A stretch of DNA of 64,000 nt from CAVOHU01 sp963843385 (GTDB lineage: Bacteria > Acidobacteriota > Vicinamibacteria > Vicinamibacterales > JAKQTR01): NCBI GenBank assembly GCA_963843385.1, contig CAWJJY010000003.1, positions 806,001-870,000 of the forward strand. Reading direction: 5' to 3'. The notes beneath the pieces are model-generated. The model made no database searches. It was not told where the DNA came from and worked only from the letters and a program-made list of their open reading frames with translations. Shown here piece by piece: positions 16,505-26,456 of this stretch. A program made the translations under genes and the position numbers. Each line of letters opens with the position of its first letter. Positions within the stretch are counted from its first letter, which is position 1.

Positions 16505-18421
16505 CTACTTGTTGATGTACTGCTCCGGCGCCTTTTCGAACGTGGTCTTGCACTCCGCGCTGGAAAAGAAATACGTCTTACCCTTGTAATCGACGAACAG
16601 GCCTTTCGTTTTCGCCTCGGCCCGATTCACGATCACGGCGCACGCCAGGTCGAGCTGCATTTCGCCGCCCGGAATGCCAGGAACCGCAACATCGCCGGGC
16701 TTTGCCTCGACCATCGACGGTGCCTGCGTCCCTGCCGGCCGGCGAAGCAGCTTGTTCTTCGGCACGTATTGCGCGCCGGGCGCGTTCGCCTGATCCCACG
16801 TGCGCTGCAACTGACGCGTGGTCAGTGATGACTGCGACGCCTGACGATCGAGGGCGGCGAGGCGCTCCATGCGGTCCTCGAGCTGCATCGTCGGCAGCGG
16901 CGTTCTTGGCGCAGACGATGCGGTCGCACGCGCCCCCACGGGAGCCGGCGTGGCCACGACCGCGCGGGAGGCGGCCGGCTTTTGTTCATGGCGCTCGAGG
17001 CCCTTCGCGTATGCGGCCGGGTTCTTCCGGAAAATCTCGCGGCATTGCGTAGAGCAGAAGAAGTACGCATGGCCGTCGTGCGTGATCTCCTGGCCGGCCG
17101 CGTGGGCACGTCCGGGGTCGACCGACATGCCACAGACCGGATCGACCTCGGTCGTTGCCGGATCGAGGCCCATCGCAGACGCCTTCATGCGCGACTCCGA
17201 GTCGAGCAGGAACCGGCCCGACACCACGATCGACTCGGACTCGGACAGTCCGCTGAGGATCTCGACGCGGTCGTCGGCGCGCCAACCGGTCTTGACGACC
17301 CGTGGCTCGAAATAGCCGCGACCGCGATCGACAAAGACCGTGCTGCGCTTGCCCGAGTCGATGACGGCGTCGGACGGGACCGTCAGCGCGAGAGACCGAT
17401 CGATTGCGAAGCGCACCTCGACGACCATGTCGGGCCGCAGCAGGTAGCCGGGGTTGTCGGTCTCGAGGCGCACCTTGAATGTCCGGGACGCGGGATCGAA
17501 GGCAGGCAGAGCCTCCGCCACCCGCGCCCAATGTTCGCGTGGGTTGTCGTACGGAAGCACAAGCTGCACGGCGCTGCCTGGCCGAAGCGCGGTGACGTCA
17601 CTGGCGAAAACCTCAGCGAACACCCACACGTGCTGCAGCTCGGCGATGCGGAACAACTCGGCGCCCTTCTCGTACCGCTGGTTCGGGAACACCGACCTGG
17701 AGAGGACGAATCCCGTCACAGGCGAACGGATCTCGAGATCGGAGGTCGCGGTCCGAGTCCGTCGGAGTTCCTCGATCTGCCGGTCGCTCATGCCGAAACT
17801 GGCTAGCGAATCGGCGCCGGTCTTCACCTGGGCCTCCGCGATCTTCAACTGGTCCGGCCCTTCCGCTCCCTCTTTCTGGTACCGCTCCACGGCCCACAGC
17901 CCATAAAAGAAACCCTGCTCAGCGGTGAGGAGGTCGCGGGCGATGAGCCGAAGGAGCAGGTCGTCCTTGTGTACGAGGCTGCCGGTCGCGACCGGCATCA
18001 CGTCGCGGACCGACCCGTCGATGCCGGTGGCCACGCGGAAGAGCCGGGTCTCGTCCACGGCCACCCGGCCAATCGCGGTGGCACCACGTGATGACGACGC
18101 CCGTTCGGCGCGGCCGAGGCGCACGCCGATCAGTTGCTGTTTGTCGGCGGTCACGCGGATGGCATTGGGCGGGGGCGCGTCGCTGCCGGCGGACAACGGT
18201 TGGTCCGCATACACCGGCTCGAGCTGCATGCCGCAGTCGGGGGCAATGCCCGGCTTGTCGGACTTATAGGACGGGTGCATCGGGTCCACCCAGTACAGGA
18301 CTTTGCGCCCTGCCGCGGCTGTGGACCCGAAGCCTCTTGTCTGCCAGGTGACGAATGATCCCGCCGCGAAGGCAACGACCGCCACCGTGGCGACCAGCGT
18401 GAGTGCGACCCTCTTTGTCAT
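16505..18421 (-). CDS. CusB-like copper efflux adaptor with heavy-metal-binding and two YHS domains
   Basis: A 638-residue periplasmic adaptor of the HlyD/CusB type. After an N-terminal signal anchor (about residues 5-24) comes a heavy-metal-binding domain at 43-71 (YWVDPMHPSYKSDKPG, PDCGMQLEPVY). Barrel-sandwich and beta-barrel domains follow to about 415 (GRVAVDETRLFRV, IRSPVTGFVLSR). A YHS domain follows at 425-472 (DPVCGMSVD, YFFCSTQC), a linker, and a second degenerate YHS domain at about 590-637 (YFFSSAECKTTF). It should carry or hand over Cu/Ag to an RND pump, but no CusA or CusC gene is adjacent. It lies downstream of the multicopper oxidase on the same strand, separated by a hairpin. 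The double YHS tail is unusual. Confidence 0.85.
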   Translation of the reverse strand: MTKRVALTLVATVAVVAFAAGSFVTWQTRGFGSTAAAGRKVLYWVDPMHPSYKSDKPGIAPDCGMQLEPVYADQPLSAGSDAPPPNAIRVTADKQQLIGVRLGRAERASSSRGATAIGRVAVDETRLFRVATGIDGSVRDVMPVATGSLVHKDDLLLRLIARDLLTAEQGFFYGLWAVERYQKEGAEGPDQLKIAEAQVKTGADSLASFGMSDRQIEELRRTRTATSDLEIRSPVTGFVLSRSVFPNQRYEKGAELFRIAELQHVWVFAEVFASDVTALRPGSAVQLVLPYDNPREHWARVAEALPAFDPASRTFKVRLETDNPGYLLRPDMVVEVRFAIDRSLALTVPSDAVIDSGKRSTVFVDRGRGYFEPRVVKTGWRADDRVEILSGLSESESIVVSGRFLLDSESRMKASAMGLDPATTEVDPVCGMSVDPGRAHAAGQEITHDGHAYFFCSTQCREIFRKNPAAYAKGLERHEQKPAASRAVVATPAPVGARATASSAPRTPLPTMQLEDRMERLAALDRQASQSSLTTRQLQRTWDQANAPGAQYVPKNKLLRRPAGTQAPSMVEAKPGDVAVPGIPGGEMQLDLACAVIVNRAEAKTKGLFVDYKGKTYFFSSAECKTTFEKAPEQYINK

Positions 18422-18449
18422 CAGGATTGCCTTCTGCTGGGAGCGCGAA

Positions 18450-18480
18450 CGGCCCCGCGGGCGTCAGACCCGCGGGGCCG
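18450..18480 (-). terminator. Perfect 12-bp hairpin between multicopper oxidase and CusB-like gene
   Basis: CGGCCCCGCGGG pairs perfectly with CCCGCGGGGCCG around a 7-base loop, 60 bp after the oxidase stop and 29 bp before the adaptor start. The downstream T tract is poor (TTC), so it may terminate or only attenuate transcription into the adaptor gene. Confidence 0.55.
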
Positions 18481-18540
18481 TCGATTACCGCCGAGTGAGC
18501 TCGCGTGCCGTCCGGCCAATCCGTGCCATCGAGCGGCGCG

Positions 18541-20815
18541 CTATTTCTTCACGAGCATCGCGTGCATCATATCGTGCTCTTCGTGTTCGAGGATATGGCA
18601 GTGCCACACGTATTCGTAGCCCTTGATGCCCATCACCTCGAACCGCGGGCTGAACGGCACGGTCACCTTCTTGTTGTCGACGACCGGATCCTTCGGCAGT
18701 TTCATCCGCGTCATGAGCGTGATGCACTCGCCCGGGTTCATCCGGATGGTCTCCTTCCATCCGCGCTCGTTCGGGTCGGCTGGCCGAGCCTTGCCGAGGA
18801 ACCTGATCGTCCCATCGGTCATGAACCCGGCAATGTCGAACGGCTGACGCGAGATCACCTGAAGGTTGACCAGGTGGAAGTGCATCGGGTGGGTGTCGCC
18901 AGTCGTGTTGAAGATGCGCCACACTTCCACCGCGCCGGCCTTCGGGGACTCGAACAACTCGGACTGGAGCGTGTCGGGATTGAAGTACTCTGAGCCGTAG
19001 AGCCGGCTGTCGGTCGAGCGCGGTCCCCGTCGGCGCGGTCGTCCCGAGCAACTGGATGAGCCGCCCGTTGGCGTCGAAGTACTCGTTGAGCGTGAGGTCG
19101 CGCACGATGTCGACCCCAAGCGGCGGATGGGTCGCCAGGTTCGGCTTCGACACCCACGCCGGCACGAAGCCGGGAAGGTGCAGCGGCAGCGGATCCATCG
19201 GCGGCAGTAGCGGCAGCGGCAGCGACCGATCCGCCGCGCCCACGCGCGGGACGACGCGGATCTGCATCAACGTGCGGGTGTTCGGGCCCGACCCAACTTG
19301 CGTGGAGGGCGCGCCGCCCGTCAGGCCATCCGGGTTGCCGTTGGGATTCGTGTAGTCGGGGTTGCCGGTAAAGTAGTCGTTCCGCGGGTCGCCGCCCGGG
19401 AAGGGCGAGGGCGCGTCACTGTAGAGAATCATCACCGACCCGGGTTTCACCTTCGAGAAGTCGATGATGACGTCGGCGCGCTCGGCTGGTGCGAGCAGCA
19501 GGTTGTACTGCGTCGCGTTGCCGAAGGTCGGGCTACTTTCGTCGTTGTCGAACCCCATCTGCATCGGCGGGTTGTTCGGGAACAACACCGGGAAGGGCAG
19601 GAACCCGCCCTCCGCGCCGATCTGCACGAAGGCGGGAATGTCCTTCGTATGGACCAGGTCGGGCTCACCCGATCGCGGGTGGTTCGTGTCGTGCGACTGC
19701 GCGTAGTACAGCTGGAGGTTCAAGAAGCGCGCCTGCGATCCGTTCAGGAACATGAACCGGTACCGGCGCGGTTCCAGGTTGAGGTACGGATACGCCATCC
19801 CGTTGACGATCGGCGTGTCGGCGAAGAACTCCGGCACGCACGACGGGTCGGGCGGCTCGAGGAATGAGCCGTTCGGGAATACGTCGTTGCCGTAGTCCCA
19901 GCGGCCCGACGTCCCGGATGCGGCCTTCTCGTACTTGTTCGGGTACCACAGGTCGCCGGGGTTGCCGCGGCCGAAGTCGGGGTTTCCGTTCGAGCCGATG
20001 AACGTCTTGTCCTGGATGATGAGCGGGACGAGCCGGTCCATGCCCGGAATCACGCCGGCTTTGATCAGCGCATGCTCCCACTCGTCCTGCAACAGGTAGC
20101 CGGTGGCGAGTCCTGCATACGCGTTGAGGCGCGTAATGCCCACGGCGTGGTCGTGGTACCACATCAGGCGCATGCTCTGGTCGTTCGGGTACCAATAGTC
20201 TTTGGACAGGTTCTTCTGGATGTGACCGAAGCGAGGATCGGCTTGGCTGACCGGCAGCCACGGCACACGCGACAGGCCCTCGTTGCCCTGCGGATCGAAC
20301 CAGTGGAACGGGCCGCCGTCACTCACCCACGGAACGAATCCGCCGTGCAGGTGGACCGCGATGCGGTTCTCGGCGAAGTACCTGTTCGTGCCCGGTATCA
20401 GACCCGCCGCGGGCAGCGATTTGTCGACGCTCAGTGGGTGCTCTGGCGGCAGCGCGTTCGAAAAGTCGATGCGCACCGGCGTCCCGCGCTGGGCCACGAT
20501 GAATCCGCCGAGATAGCGGTGGTTCGCCGGGCCCGACGTGATGTCGGCGTAACCCCAGAGGTTCGAGGGCGGAAGATCCGGGTGGAAGTTCTGGAGGAAC
20601 GCTCCCGCCTGGATGCGATAGAAGTCCACCCCGGGATACATTCCCTTGTCGGGACTCGCCAAGGGGATGCCGTTCGGGCCGAGGCCGGGCAGCGGCGCAA
20701 CGAACTTCTGCAACAGCGGGCTCTGCGAGTAGGCGAACAGCCTCCCGCGAAGCAAGTACAGCCCCGCGCCGACCATCACTGACGACCTCACAAAGTCGCG
20801 ACGGTTCATCGTCAT
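18541..20815 (-). CDS. Tat-exported multicopper oxidase (frameshifted)
   Basis: The gene begins MTMNRRDFVRSS, a twin-arginine signal. Copper ligands appear in order: HLHGG (type 2/3) and WYHDHAVG (type 3) in the N-terminal part, then THPMHFHLVNLQ and VWHCHILEHEEHDMM (types 1-3) in the C-terminal part. The two parts lie in different frames. The shift is near 19000-19020 (after LLGTTAPTGTALD, resuming at RLYGSEYFNPDTL). The total length is 3n+1, consistent with one inserted base. All copper motifs survive, so this could be a sequencing error or a fresh mutation. Relatives oxidise Cu(I), bilirubin or phenolics. With the CusB-like neighbour, copper detoxification is the likely role. Confidence 0.8.
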
Positions 20816-21259
20816 CGTGTGCCTCGCCTCTTCTGCCGAAGTATGACGCCGGTATCCGCAGCCGGAACGGCAGAGCATCCGTTGCGGATCACCATTCCGC
20901 GTCGTCCGTAATTCCCGAGCCGCGCCTGGGGACGCGTCGAATGCGTCGGCTGGCATTCCGGGGAAGGGGGGCAGTGCAGGAAAGAAGATGCCCGAGGTCC
21001 GGGTGCATCGCAATGGGACGGAAGTCCCAGGATCCTCTTCGTGGGGTCTCGGGATCCCTATGACGAAAGTACCGGTCTTGAAACCTGGCGACCCATGACG
21101 CCGCTGATGCGAGGCCATCGAGCCCCGCGCTCTAGTTCGGTAGCCTCAAGTCTGCGGGACGCCGATGCCATCAATGCAGCGCGATTCTGATGGTCGTGCA
21201 CGGGCCGGCGCCAGTGTCGCCGGATAATGCTCACGTTATTCAGCCTGGTTGGGCCATAC
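20816..21259. other. Divergent intergenic region, no gene seen
   Basis: About 440 bp between the oxidase and the plus-strand exported protein. It contains a short hairpin GGGAC-GGAA-GTCCC near 21013-21026 and GGATCC/GGGATCC repeats, but no coding pattern and no recognisable CueR-type operator. Confidence 0.5.
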
Positions 21260-22186
21260 ATGCGAAGAGTGATTTCAGGAACGGCCCTGTTGGTGAGCCT
21301 GCTGGCCGCGAGTGTGTTGACCCAGGAGGCCGCCTCGCCCCGCGAGCCAGGCCGAATCGTGCGCTTTGTCTTCATCCGTTCGAGCCGGTTCATCGCCGAC
21401 AATCACGCGACGCCGGCCGAACTGATGGCGATAGAGGCCAACCTGCTGAACGTCGCCGACCTCCTCAAGGCGACGCGGCTCCTCAGCCCGCCAATGGGAT
21501 ACGACATCCGGTTCACGGGAACGCTGAATCCGCCGGACCCCGCTATCGCGAAGACCGTGACGACCATCGCGTACTCGCTGGAATTCTCCTTTCTGGATTA
21601 CCTGCGATCGCCAACGAGTCCAGCATTCCGGACGCCCTTCGCCAACCAGGGCTTGAAGTTTTGCATCAACGATCCGTATCGAATCCTGCGCGGCTCCTCG
21701 TTCCGCGACTCGACGATTCCACTCCCGTCGTGGTCCGAAGACAAGGGTGAGCCCTGGCTCGATCCCCCATCCGAGGATCTCAAGGGCGTTCGCTTCGCCC
21801 GGGTGTGCGACATGGTGGCGATCACCAAGGCCGCCGCACCGCTCTTGACGACAGTGGCGACCGATCGGTTCCTCGGGACGTACCTCGCCGAGAAGCGCAA
21901 GGACGCGCAGGTGGCCGAGATTCGCCTGACCGCCATCAAGAGGACCTACGACGTACTGCAGAGCGCCGAGACCCAGGCCGAGCGCCAGAAGGACATCGAG
22001 GCCGCACGCGCGCGGAAGAACGGCGAGGTCGAGGCCAGGCGCCTGCGTGCGTTGCCGGATTCGAAAAGACTGCGCAACGATGGGATCTCAAGCTGGTGCC
22101 GGACGGCGATGACCAGCACAGCCACGAGCCGCCAGCCGCCAGTCGCGACCCGCGAGACGCCAGCCGGCGCGTCAGTGCATTCCTGA
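21260..22186 (+). CDS. Exported protein of unknown function
   Basis: A 308-residue protein with a signal peptide (MRRVISGTALLVSLLAASVLT). An ATG 33 bases upstream would lengthen the leader; neither start has a clear ribosome binding site. The middle contains hydrophobic/aromatic segments (IAYSLEFSFLDYLRSP, FCINDPYRIL) and a C-terminal coiled-coil-like, charge-rich helix (about residues 215-265). The last ~45 residues (from about RLRALPDSKRLRN) look low in complexity and run into the CCGCCAG-type repeat and the 3' end of the inverted pntB remnant. The native C-terminus may therefore have been lost. No family is recognised. Confidence 0.6.
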   Translation: MRRVISGTALLVSLLAASVLTQEAASPREPGRIVRFVFIRSSRFIADNHATPAELMAIEANLLNVADLLKATRLLSPPMGYDIRFTGTLNPPDPAIAKTVTTIAYSLEFSFLDYLRSPTSPAFRTPFANQGLKFCINDPYRILRGSSFRDSTIPLPSWSEDKGEPWLDPPSEDLKGVRFARVCDMVAITKAAAPLLTTVATDRFLGTYLAEKRKDAQVAEIRLTAIKRTYDVLQSAETQAERQKDIEAARARKNGEVEARRLRALPDSKRLRNDGISSWCRTAMTSTATSRQPPVATRETPAGASVHS

Positions 22187-22885
22187 GTCGCCCGCGAGCT
22201 GCTTGACCGGCCGCCGCAACTGCCTTGGCATCGCCGAAGAGCATCCAGGTGCGGTCCGAGAAATACAGCTCGTTGTCGATCCCCGCGAACCCGGGATTTT
22301 TCGACCGCTTGATCGCGAAAGCCAGCCTCGCCTTGTCGGCGTCGATGATCGGCATCCCGTAGATCGGGCTCGTCTTGTCGGTGCGCGCCGCCGGGTTCAC
22401 CACGTCGTTCGCGCCGACGAGGATGGCGACGTCGCACTGGGGCATGTCGGGATTGATATCGTCCATCTCGACCAGGTCCGAGTACGGGATGTCGGCCTCG
22501 GCCAGCAGCACGTACATGTGCCCCGGCATCCGCCCGGCCACCGTGTGGATCGCGAACTTCACCGCGATGCCGCGCTTGGTGAGCTGGTCGCAGAGCTCGC
22601 GCACCTTGTGCTGCGCCTGGGCGACGGCCATGCCGTACCCGGGCACGATCACCACGAGGTTCGCCTGCTCGAGAATCTGTGCGGCACCCTCGACCGACTC
22701 CTCCTTGTAGACCTTCGCCTCTCCGCCCTTGGCCGCAGGCTGGACCTTTCCGAACGCGCCGAAGACCACGTTGGTGAAGGACCGGTTCACGGCCTTGCAC
22801 ATGATGATCGCGAGGATGAGGCCGCTCGATCCGTCGAGCGCCCCGGCCGGATGAGCAGCTCGAGGTCGAAGACGAAGCCGATCGA
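22172..22885 (-). pseudogene. pntB: Proton-translocating transhydrogenase beta subunit (pntB) remnant
   Basis: The minus strand encodes the last membrane helix and the complete NADP(H)-binding domain III of PntB: LILAIIMCKAVNRSF, VVIVPGYGMAVAQAQ, FAIHTVAGRMPGHMYVLLAE, DINPDMPQCDVAILVGANDVVNPAA, and YFSDRTWMLFGDAKAV (each shown only as anchor words). The first ~250 residues, including most membrane helices, are missing; the gene is cut by repeat copy 4. A frameshift lies near 22848-22855 (FDLELLI then GALDGSSG), and a one-base insertion near the end puts the natural ending (KQLAGDSGMH) out of frame. No pntA is nearby. Confidence 0.82.
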
Positions 22886-23001
22886 GACGATAGGACGCAT
22901 TAACTGGGGCGTCGCGAGCTGTTGTTAACGCAACGTCCCTGATGCGACACGCGTCCGGGGTCGGGAACCGCTCCCGGACGGCCCCGGATGCCCAGACACA
23001 G
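22886..23001 (+). repeat. 116-bp element, copy 4
   Basis: A full-length copy, essentially identical to copy 1, from GACGATAGG to CAGACACAG. It directly abuts the broken 5' end of the pntB remnant on its left. The 275 bp to its right, up to the ADOP permease stop, hold no recognisable gene. Confidence 0.95.
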
Positions 23002-23276
23002 CGGGCGACTTACGGCTGGCGGCTTGCGGATGGCGGCGCAAGAAGACTCCCGAAGTTCGCGGGCTCAGGCTGGCTACCGGAATTACCAGTCGAGCCGCAA
23101 GTCAGGCTGCGGCTCCTGAAGTATCTTCGCCGGGGTGCGGTGGATCGCCTGGATAATCGGGCACGCCAACGCCCCTCCCGCGGCCGTGGGCAGCAACGCG
23201 ATGGGCATCGGGGAAGGTCCTCGCGGCGCGCGCACTCGCTACTCCTACGCGGCTACTCGTCTCGCAGCGCGTCCAC

Positions 23277-25658
23277 CTAGTCGGTCCTCAGTGCAATTGC
23301 GGGGTGAATCCTACTACACTCCGACGCCGGCCCAACCGCCCCAAACAAAGCGGCTAGCAGGATAACCGACCCGCCCGAACAGAGCACCAAGGCGTTCAAC
23401 GAGCCAACCTGAAACAGCAGTGCCCCGATAGCCCGCGACATCACCCAAGCAAGAAACGCTCCGACTGGCAGTCCTGCCAGAACCCACCCGACAGATCGGC
23501 GAACAACCAAGAACCAGATATTCATTGGAGATGCACCGAGGGCGATACGTACGGCCATCTCCTGAGTACGACGTGTGGATTCGTACGCGGTAAGGCCATA
23601 GACTCCCAGCATGCATAGACCCAACGAAATCAAAGACATTCCGATTATTATCCAGCCGTAGGACGTGCCGTCAATTGTGGCGGCTACCATCCGGTCGTGT
23701 AGTGTTTCGAGGCTCCCGACCGCGAAAGCACCACCGCCCGAGTGAAGCACGCTCAACCGAAGCGGTCGGGCGAGAAGTGAAGAGTCGGTAAGGGCGGAAC
23801 GTATCAGGAGTTCCACACTGGGTGACCAGGAGCGCATCGGGTAGTAAACGGTCGGGACGGATTGCGCATACATCGAGGCTAGCCGGGGGGGACCAGGTTC
23901 TGGCAAGACTTCGACGACATTGCCGACCACACCAACGATCCGGTAAGAGCGTCCTAGTAGCGTCAGCTCCCGTCCGACTACTTCCCGCTCTGCGAATCTG
24001 TCCTGCGCGAACCTCTCGTTGACAACGACGACGTCCTGCGAGTCGCCGGGGAGCAATAGGCGACCTGCACGCAGCGGAATGCGCAGCAGTTCCAGGTACC
24101 CGGCGCCAACTGCCTCGACCTGGACCTCCGCAGCAAGTTCGCCGCGTCCGGTTGAGGCGGGGAGTTTCGTGCGGTAGCCGAAAGGCGCCCTCTGGCCGAC
24201 CGCCACGTCGCGCACCCCGGGGAGCGAACGGACTCGAGCGGTGATATCCACGAGGGGGTTGCCTTGGACCATGAACTGAGGCCGCGTACTCCTAAGCTCG
24301 CACACCAGCACGCCCTGCGGTTCGAACCCAAGTCGGAGATGTTCCAGACTCCAGAGGCTCTGCGTGGCCAGCGTGGCTGCAGCGCCGAGCACGAAGAGTA
24401 GAGCGGCCTGGAGCGAGATCAGCAGCCGCGACAACCGAGATATGCGATTACCGCCGTCATGTGAGCCAGATGCCCTTCGCGCTGATCGCAGGATGGACCC
24501 AATGTCGAACACCACCGCAACCAGCGCCACCAACATCAACAGCAGACCGAGGACGCGTAGGTCCACGACCGTCTCCTCAACCCTTGGCATCCGGCTCCGG
24601 AGGAGGACGATCCCAGCCTTCGTCATTAGAACGGCAACCGCTGTTGCGGTCGCGCCTCCGGCCGCGGTCAACATCAAGCCCTCGGCAAGTACCTGGCAAC
24701 CAGCTCTTAAGGTCGATGCTCCCAACCCGACGCGGATTTCGGCTTCCTTCCGGCGTCGCAGTCCCATCGCGGCTACAATGTGCGCGATGTTGACTGTGGC
24801 GATCATCACGACGATGGCGGCAGCCACATCGACAAGGACCAGGTAGCTCCGCGTCCAACCGAAGAAGTGCTCATGAAGTGGCACCACCACGATCGTGGAA
24901 GGCTCACTCCCATTCTTCCGGTCAGTCCTCCCCGCGAGGGCCTGTAGTTCGTCTCTACAGACGGCGGTCGACAGGCCGCCAGCCAAGCGTGCAAAGACTT
25001 GGAGCGGAAGGTGAGGGTTCGGCGCGACCTCTGACAACCGAAGCGGGAAGTACAGATCGAAGCCGTCCGGATATCGCAACTCAACTCCAGCCGGAAGCAC
25101 TCCAACGACTGTGTATGACCTGTCCGTCGCAAAAGAATCGTAGACGCGGACCGTTCGCCCGATTATCCCAGGGTCCCCTCCAAACAGCCTGCGCCAAGCG
25201 CTGTGGCCAACTATCACCTCCAACTCACCAGTCCCGGATTGAATCGACTCGAACCCACGGCCCAGGCTCATGCCCACACCAAGGACGGAGAAGAGGTTTG
25301 GCGTAACGGCGATTCCCCCGACAGGAATATGCCCGTCGTCAGTAGCAATCGCCAGACGCATGGCGGCAGCCGGGTTGGCCGCCGCCACTCCATCGAGTGC
25401 TTTGGCCTTGCCCCACGCCGAGAAGTGAGATGCGCGGACCGGACCGGGATCATTGAATCCCGGCCACACAGCCTCCACCGCGACGAGCGCCTCGGGAGCT
25501 CGGAAGGGTAATGGCCTGAGGAGAATGCTGTGGCTGATAGAGATGACCGCCGTCCCAAGTCCAACGGCGACTGAGACAGTCGCGACCATGATCGCGCCCG
25601 CAGGGCCGCTACGCCAAAGTCGACGGAGTCCGAGTCTGATGTCGGCGAGCCAGTTCAC
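23277..25658 (-). CDS. ADOP-type (acidobacterial duplicated orphan permease) ABC permease
   Basis: A 793-residue MacB/FtsX-like permease. It has an N-terminal soluble lead (MNWLADIRLGLRRLWRSG), the first membrane helix (about 20-42), a MacB periplasmic core (GGIAVTPNLFSVLGV, VIGHSAWRRLFGGDPGIIG), a triple-helix FtsX domain near 265-390, a second periplasmic half (VAVGQRAPFG, VVVNERFAQDRF), and a C-terminal FtsX domain (IGMSLISLGLCMLGVYGL, TQEMAVRIALGA). ADOP proteins are hallmark acidobacterial permeases without a cognate ATPase gene next to them. It starts at a GTG that overlaps the upstream redoxin stop (GTGA), so it is co-translated with the thioredoxin-fold genes. Confidence 0.88.
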   Translation of the reverse strand: MNWLADIRLGLRRLWRSGPAGAIMVATVSVAVGLGTAVISISHSILLRPLPFRAPEALVAVEAVWPGFNDPGPVRASHFSAWGKAKALDGVAAANPAAAMRLAIATDDGHIPVGGIAVTPNLFSVLGVGMSLGRGFESIQSGTGELEVIVGHSAWRRLFGGDPGIIGRTVRVYDSFATDRSYTVVGVLPAGVELRYPDGFDLYFPLRLSEVAPNPHLPLQVFARLAGGLSTAVCRDELQALAGRTDRKNGSEPSTIVVVPLHEHFFGWTRSYLVLVDVAAAIVVMIATVNIAHIVAAMGLRRRKEAEIRVGLGASTLRAGCQVLAEGLMLTAAGGATATAVAVLMTKAGIVLLRSRMPRVEETVVDLRVLGLLLMLVALVAVVFDIGSILRSARRASGSHDGGNRISRLSRLLISLQAALLFVLGAAATLATQSLWSLEHLRLGFEPQGVLVCELRSTRPQFMVQGNPLVDITARVRSLPGVRDVAVGQRAPFGYRTKLPASTGRGELAAEVQVEAVGAGYLELLRIPLRAGRLLLPGDSQDVVVVNERFAQDRFAEREVVGRELTLLGRSYRIVGVVGNVVEVLPEPGPPRLASMYAQSVPTVYYPMRSWSPSVELLIRSALTDSSLLARPLRLSVLHSGGGAFAVGSLETLHDRMVAATIDGTSYGWIIIGMSLISLGLCMLGVYGLTAYESTRRTQEMAVRIALGASPMNIWFLVVRRSVGWVLAGLPVGAFLAWVMSRAIGALLFQVGSLNALVLCSGGSVILLAALFGAVGPASECSRIHPAIALRTD

Positions 25659-26209
25659 CGTTTGGCCCTTGGTCCCAGCTGCGCAGCAATGTCATTCTCG
25701 ACTTGTTGAACAAGAACCTTTGAGGTGTACTCCGCGCAGACGCGACCGTCGGGCAGGAAGAGCGTCAGGTGGCCTACGCCCTTCGCACCAAACACACTGC
25801 GGAGTCGGCCATCACTGCCGGGAGTAACAAGTGTGTAGGTGATCGCGTGGTCCCTCGCGAACATGCGCAGGGTGTCAGGTGAATCGTCTCCGGACAGCGC
25901 GACGACACCGAGGCCTTTTGCCCGGAACTTCGAGTCCAATTCAATCAAGAGCCCCACTTGAGACTGGGACGCCCTGTCGAACGTCGACCAAACGTGGACA
26001 AGTACGGCTCGGCTGCCCAATGCCGAGAGGCGCACATCTCTCCCCTCCAAGTCTCGGACTAGAAGGTCCGCCGGCACTGGTTTGAGTGTTGAGCAAGGCA
26101 GGCTACCCTCGCCCGTTGGGCGGGCTGAGAGTGCGATCGCGGAGAGTCCAATTAGCGCCAGATACGCGCCCAGCACTGCGCGGATTTGCGCGCGGCTTCT
26201 TGGGATCAT
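25655..26209 (-). CDS. TlpA/AhpC-like thioredoxin-fold protein lacking the C-x-x-C motif
   Basis: A 184-residue protein with an N-terminal membrane anchor or signal (AVLGAYLALIGLSAIALSA) and a thioredoxin-fold domain: LVRDLEGRDVRLSALGSRAVLVHVWSTF (key part VLVHVW), then GVVALSGDDSPDTLR and the cis-Pro region GHLTLFLPDGRV. Where TlpA proteins have W-C-x-x-C, this one has STFDRASQSQ, so it cannot do thiol-disulfide exchange at that site. Start at 26209 is set by AAGGGGAG upstream. It overlaps the ADOP permease start by four bases. It may be a structural or binding member of the redox operon. Confidence 0.72.
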   Translation of the reverse strand: MIPRSRAQIRAVLGAYLALIGLSAIALSARPTGEGSLPCSTLKPVPADLLVRDLEGRDVRLSALGSRAVLVHVWSTFDRASQSQVGLLIELDSKFRAKGLGVVALSGDDSPDTLRMFARDHAITYTLVTPGSDGRLRSVFGAKGVGHLTLFLPDGRVCAEYTSKVLVQQVENDIAAQLGPRAKR

Positions 26210-26456
26210 AGCTACTCCCCTTTTCGCTAGAAAGTCCGACGCTCCCCCGGGCCGGCCGAGGTCAATCCGAGTCATGACATGTGAAATCCTTCCCCTTCGA
26301 CCATCGGGCCTGCGATCAACCCACTCGGGTGATCGCATTCTACGACTTCCCTGTTGAGGCTGGTAGGTTGGTTGCCTGACAGACGGACCTTACGGACTGC
26401 GCGCCAGCGAAAGTCTGCGCGTAGCCCGTTGTCCGCGCACGACACGCCAAAACGTC

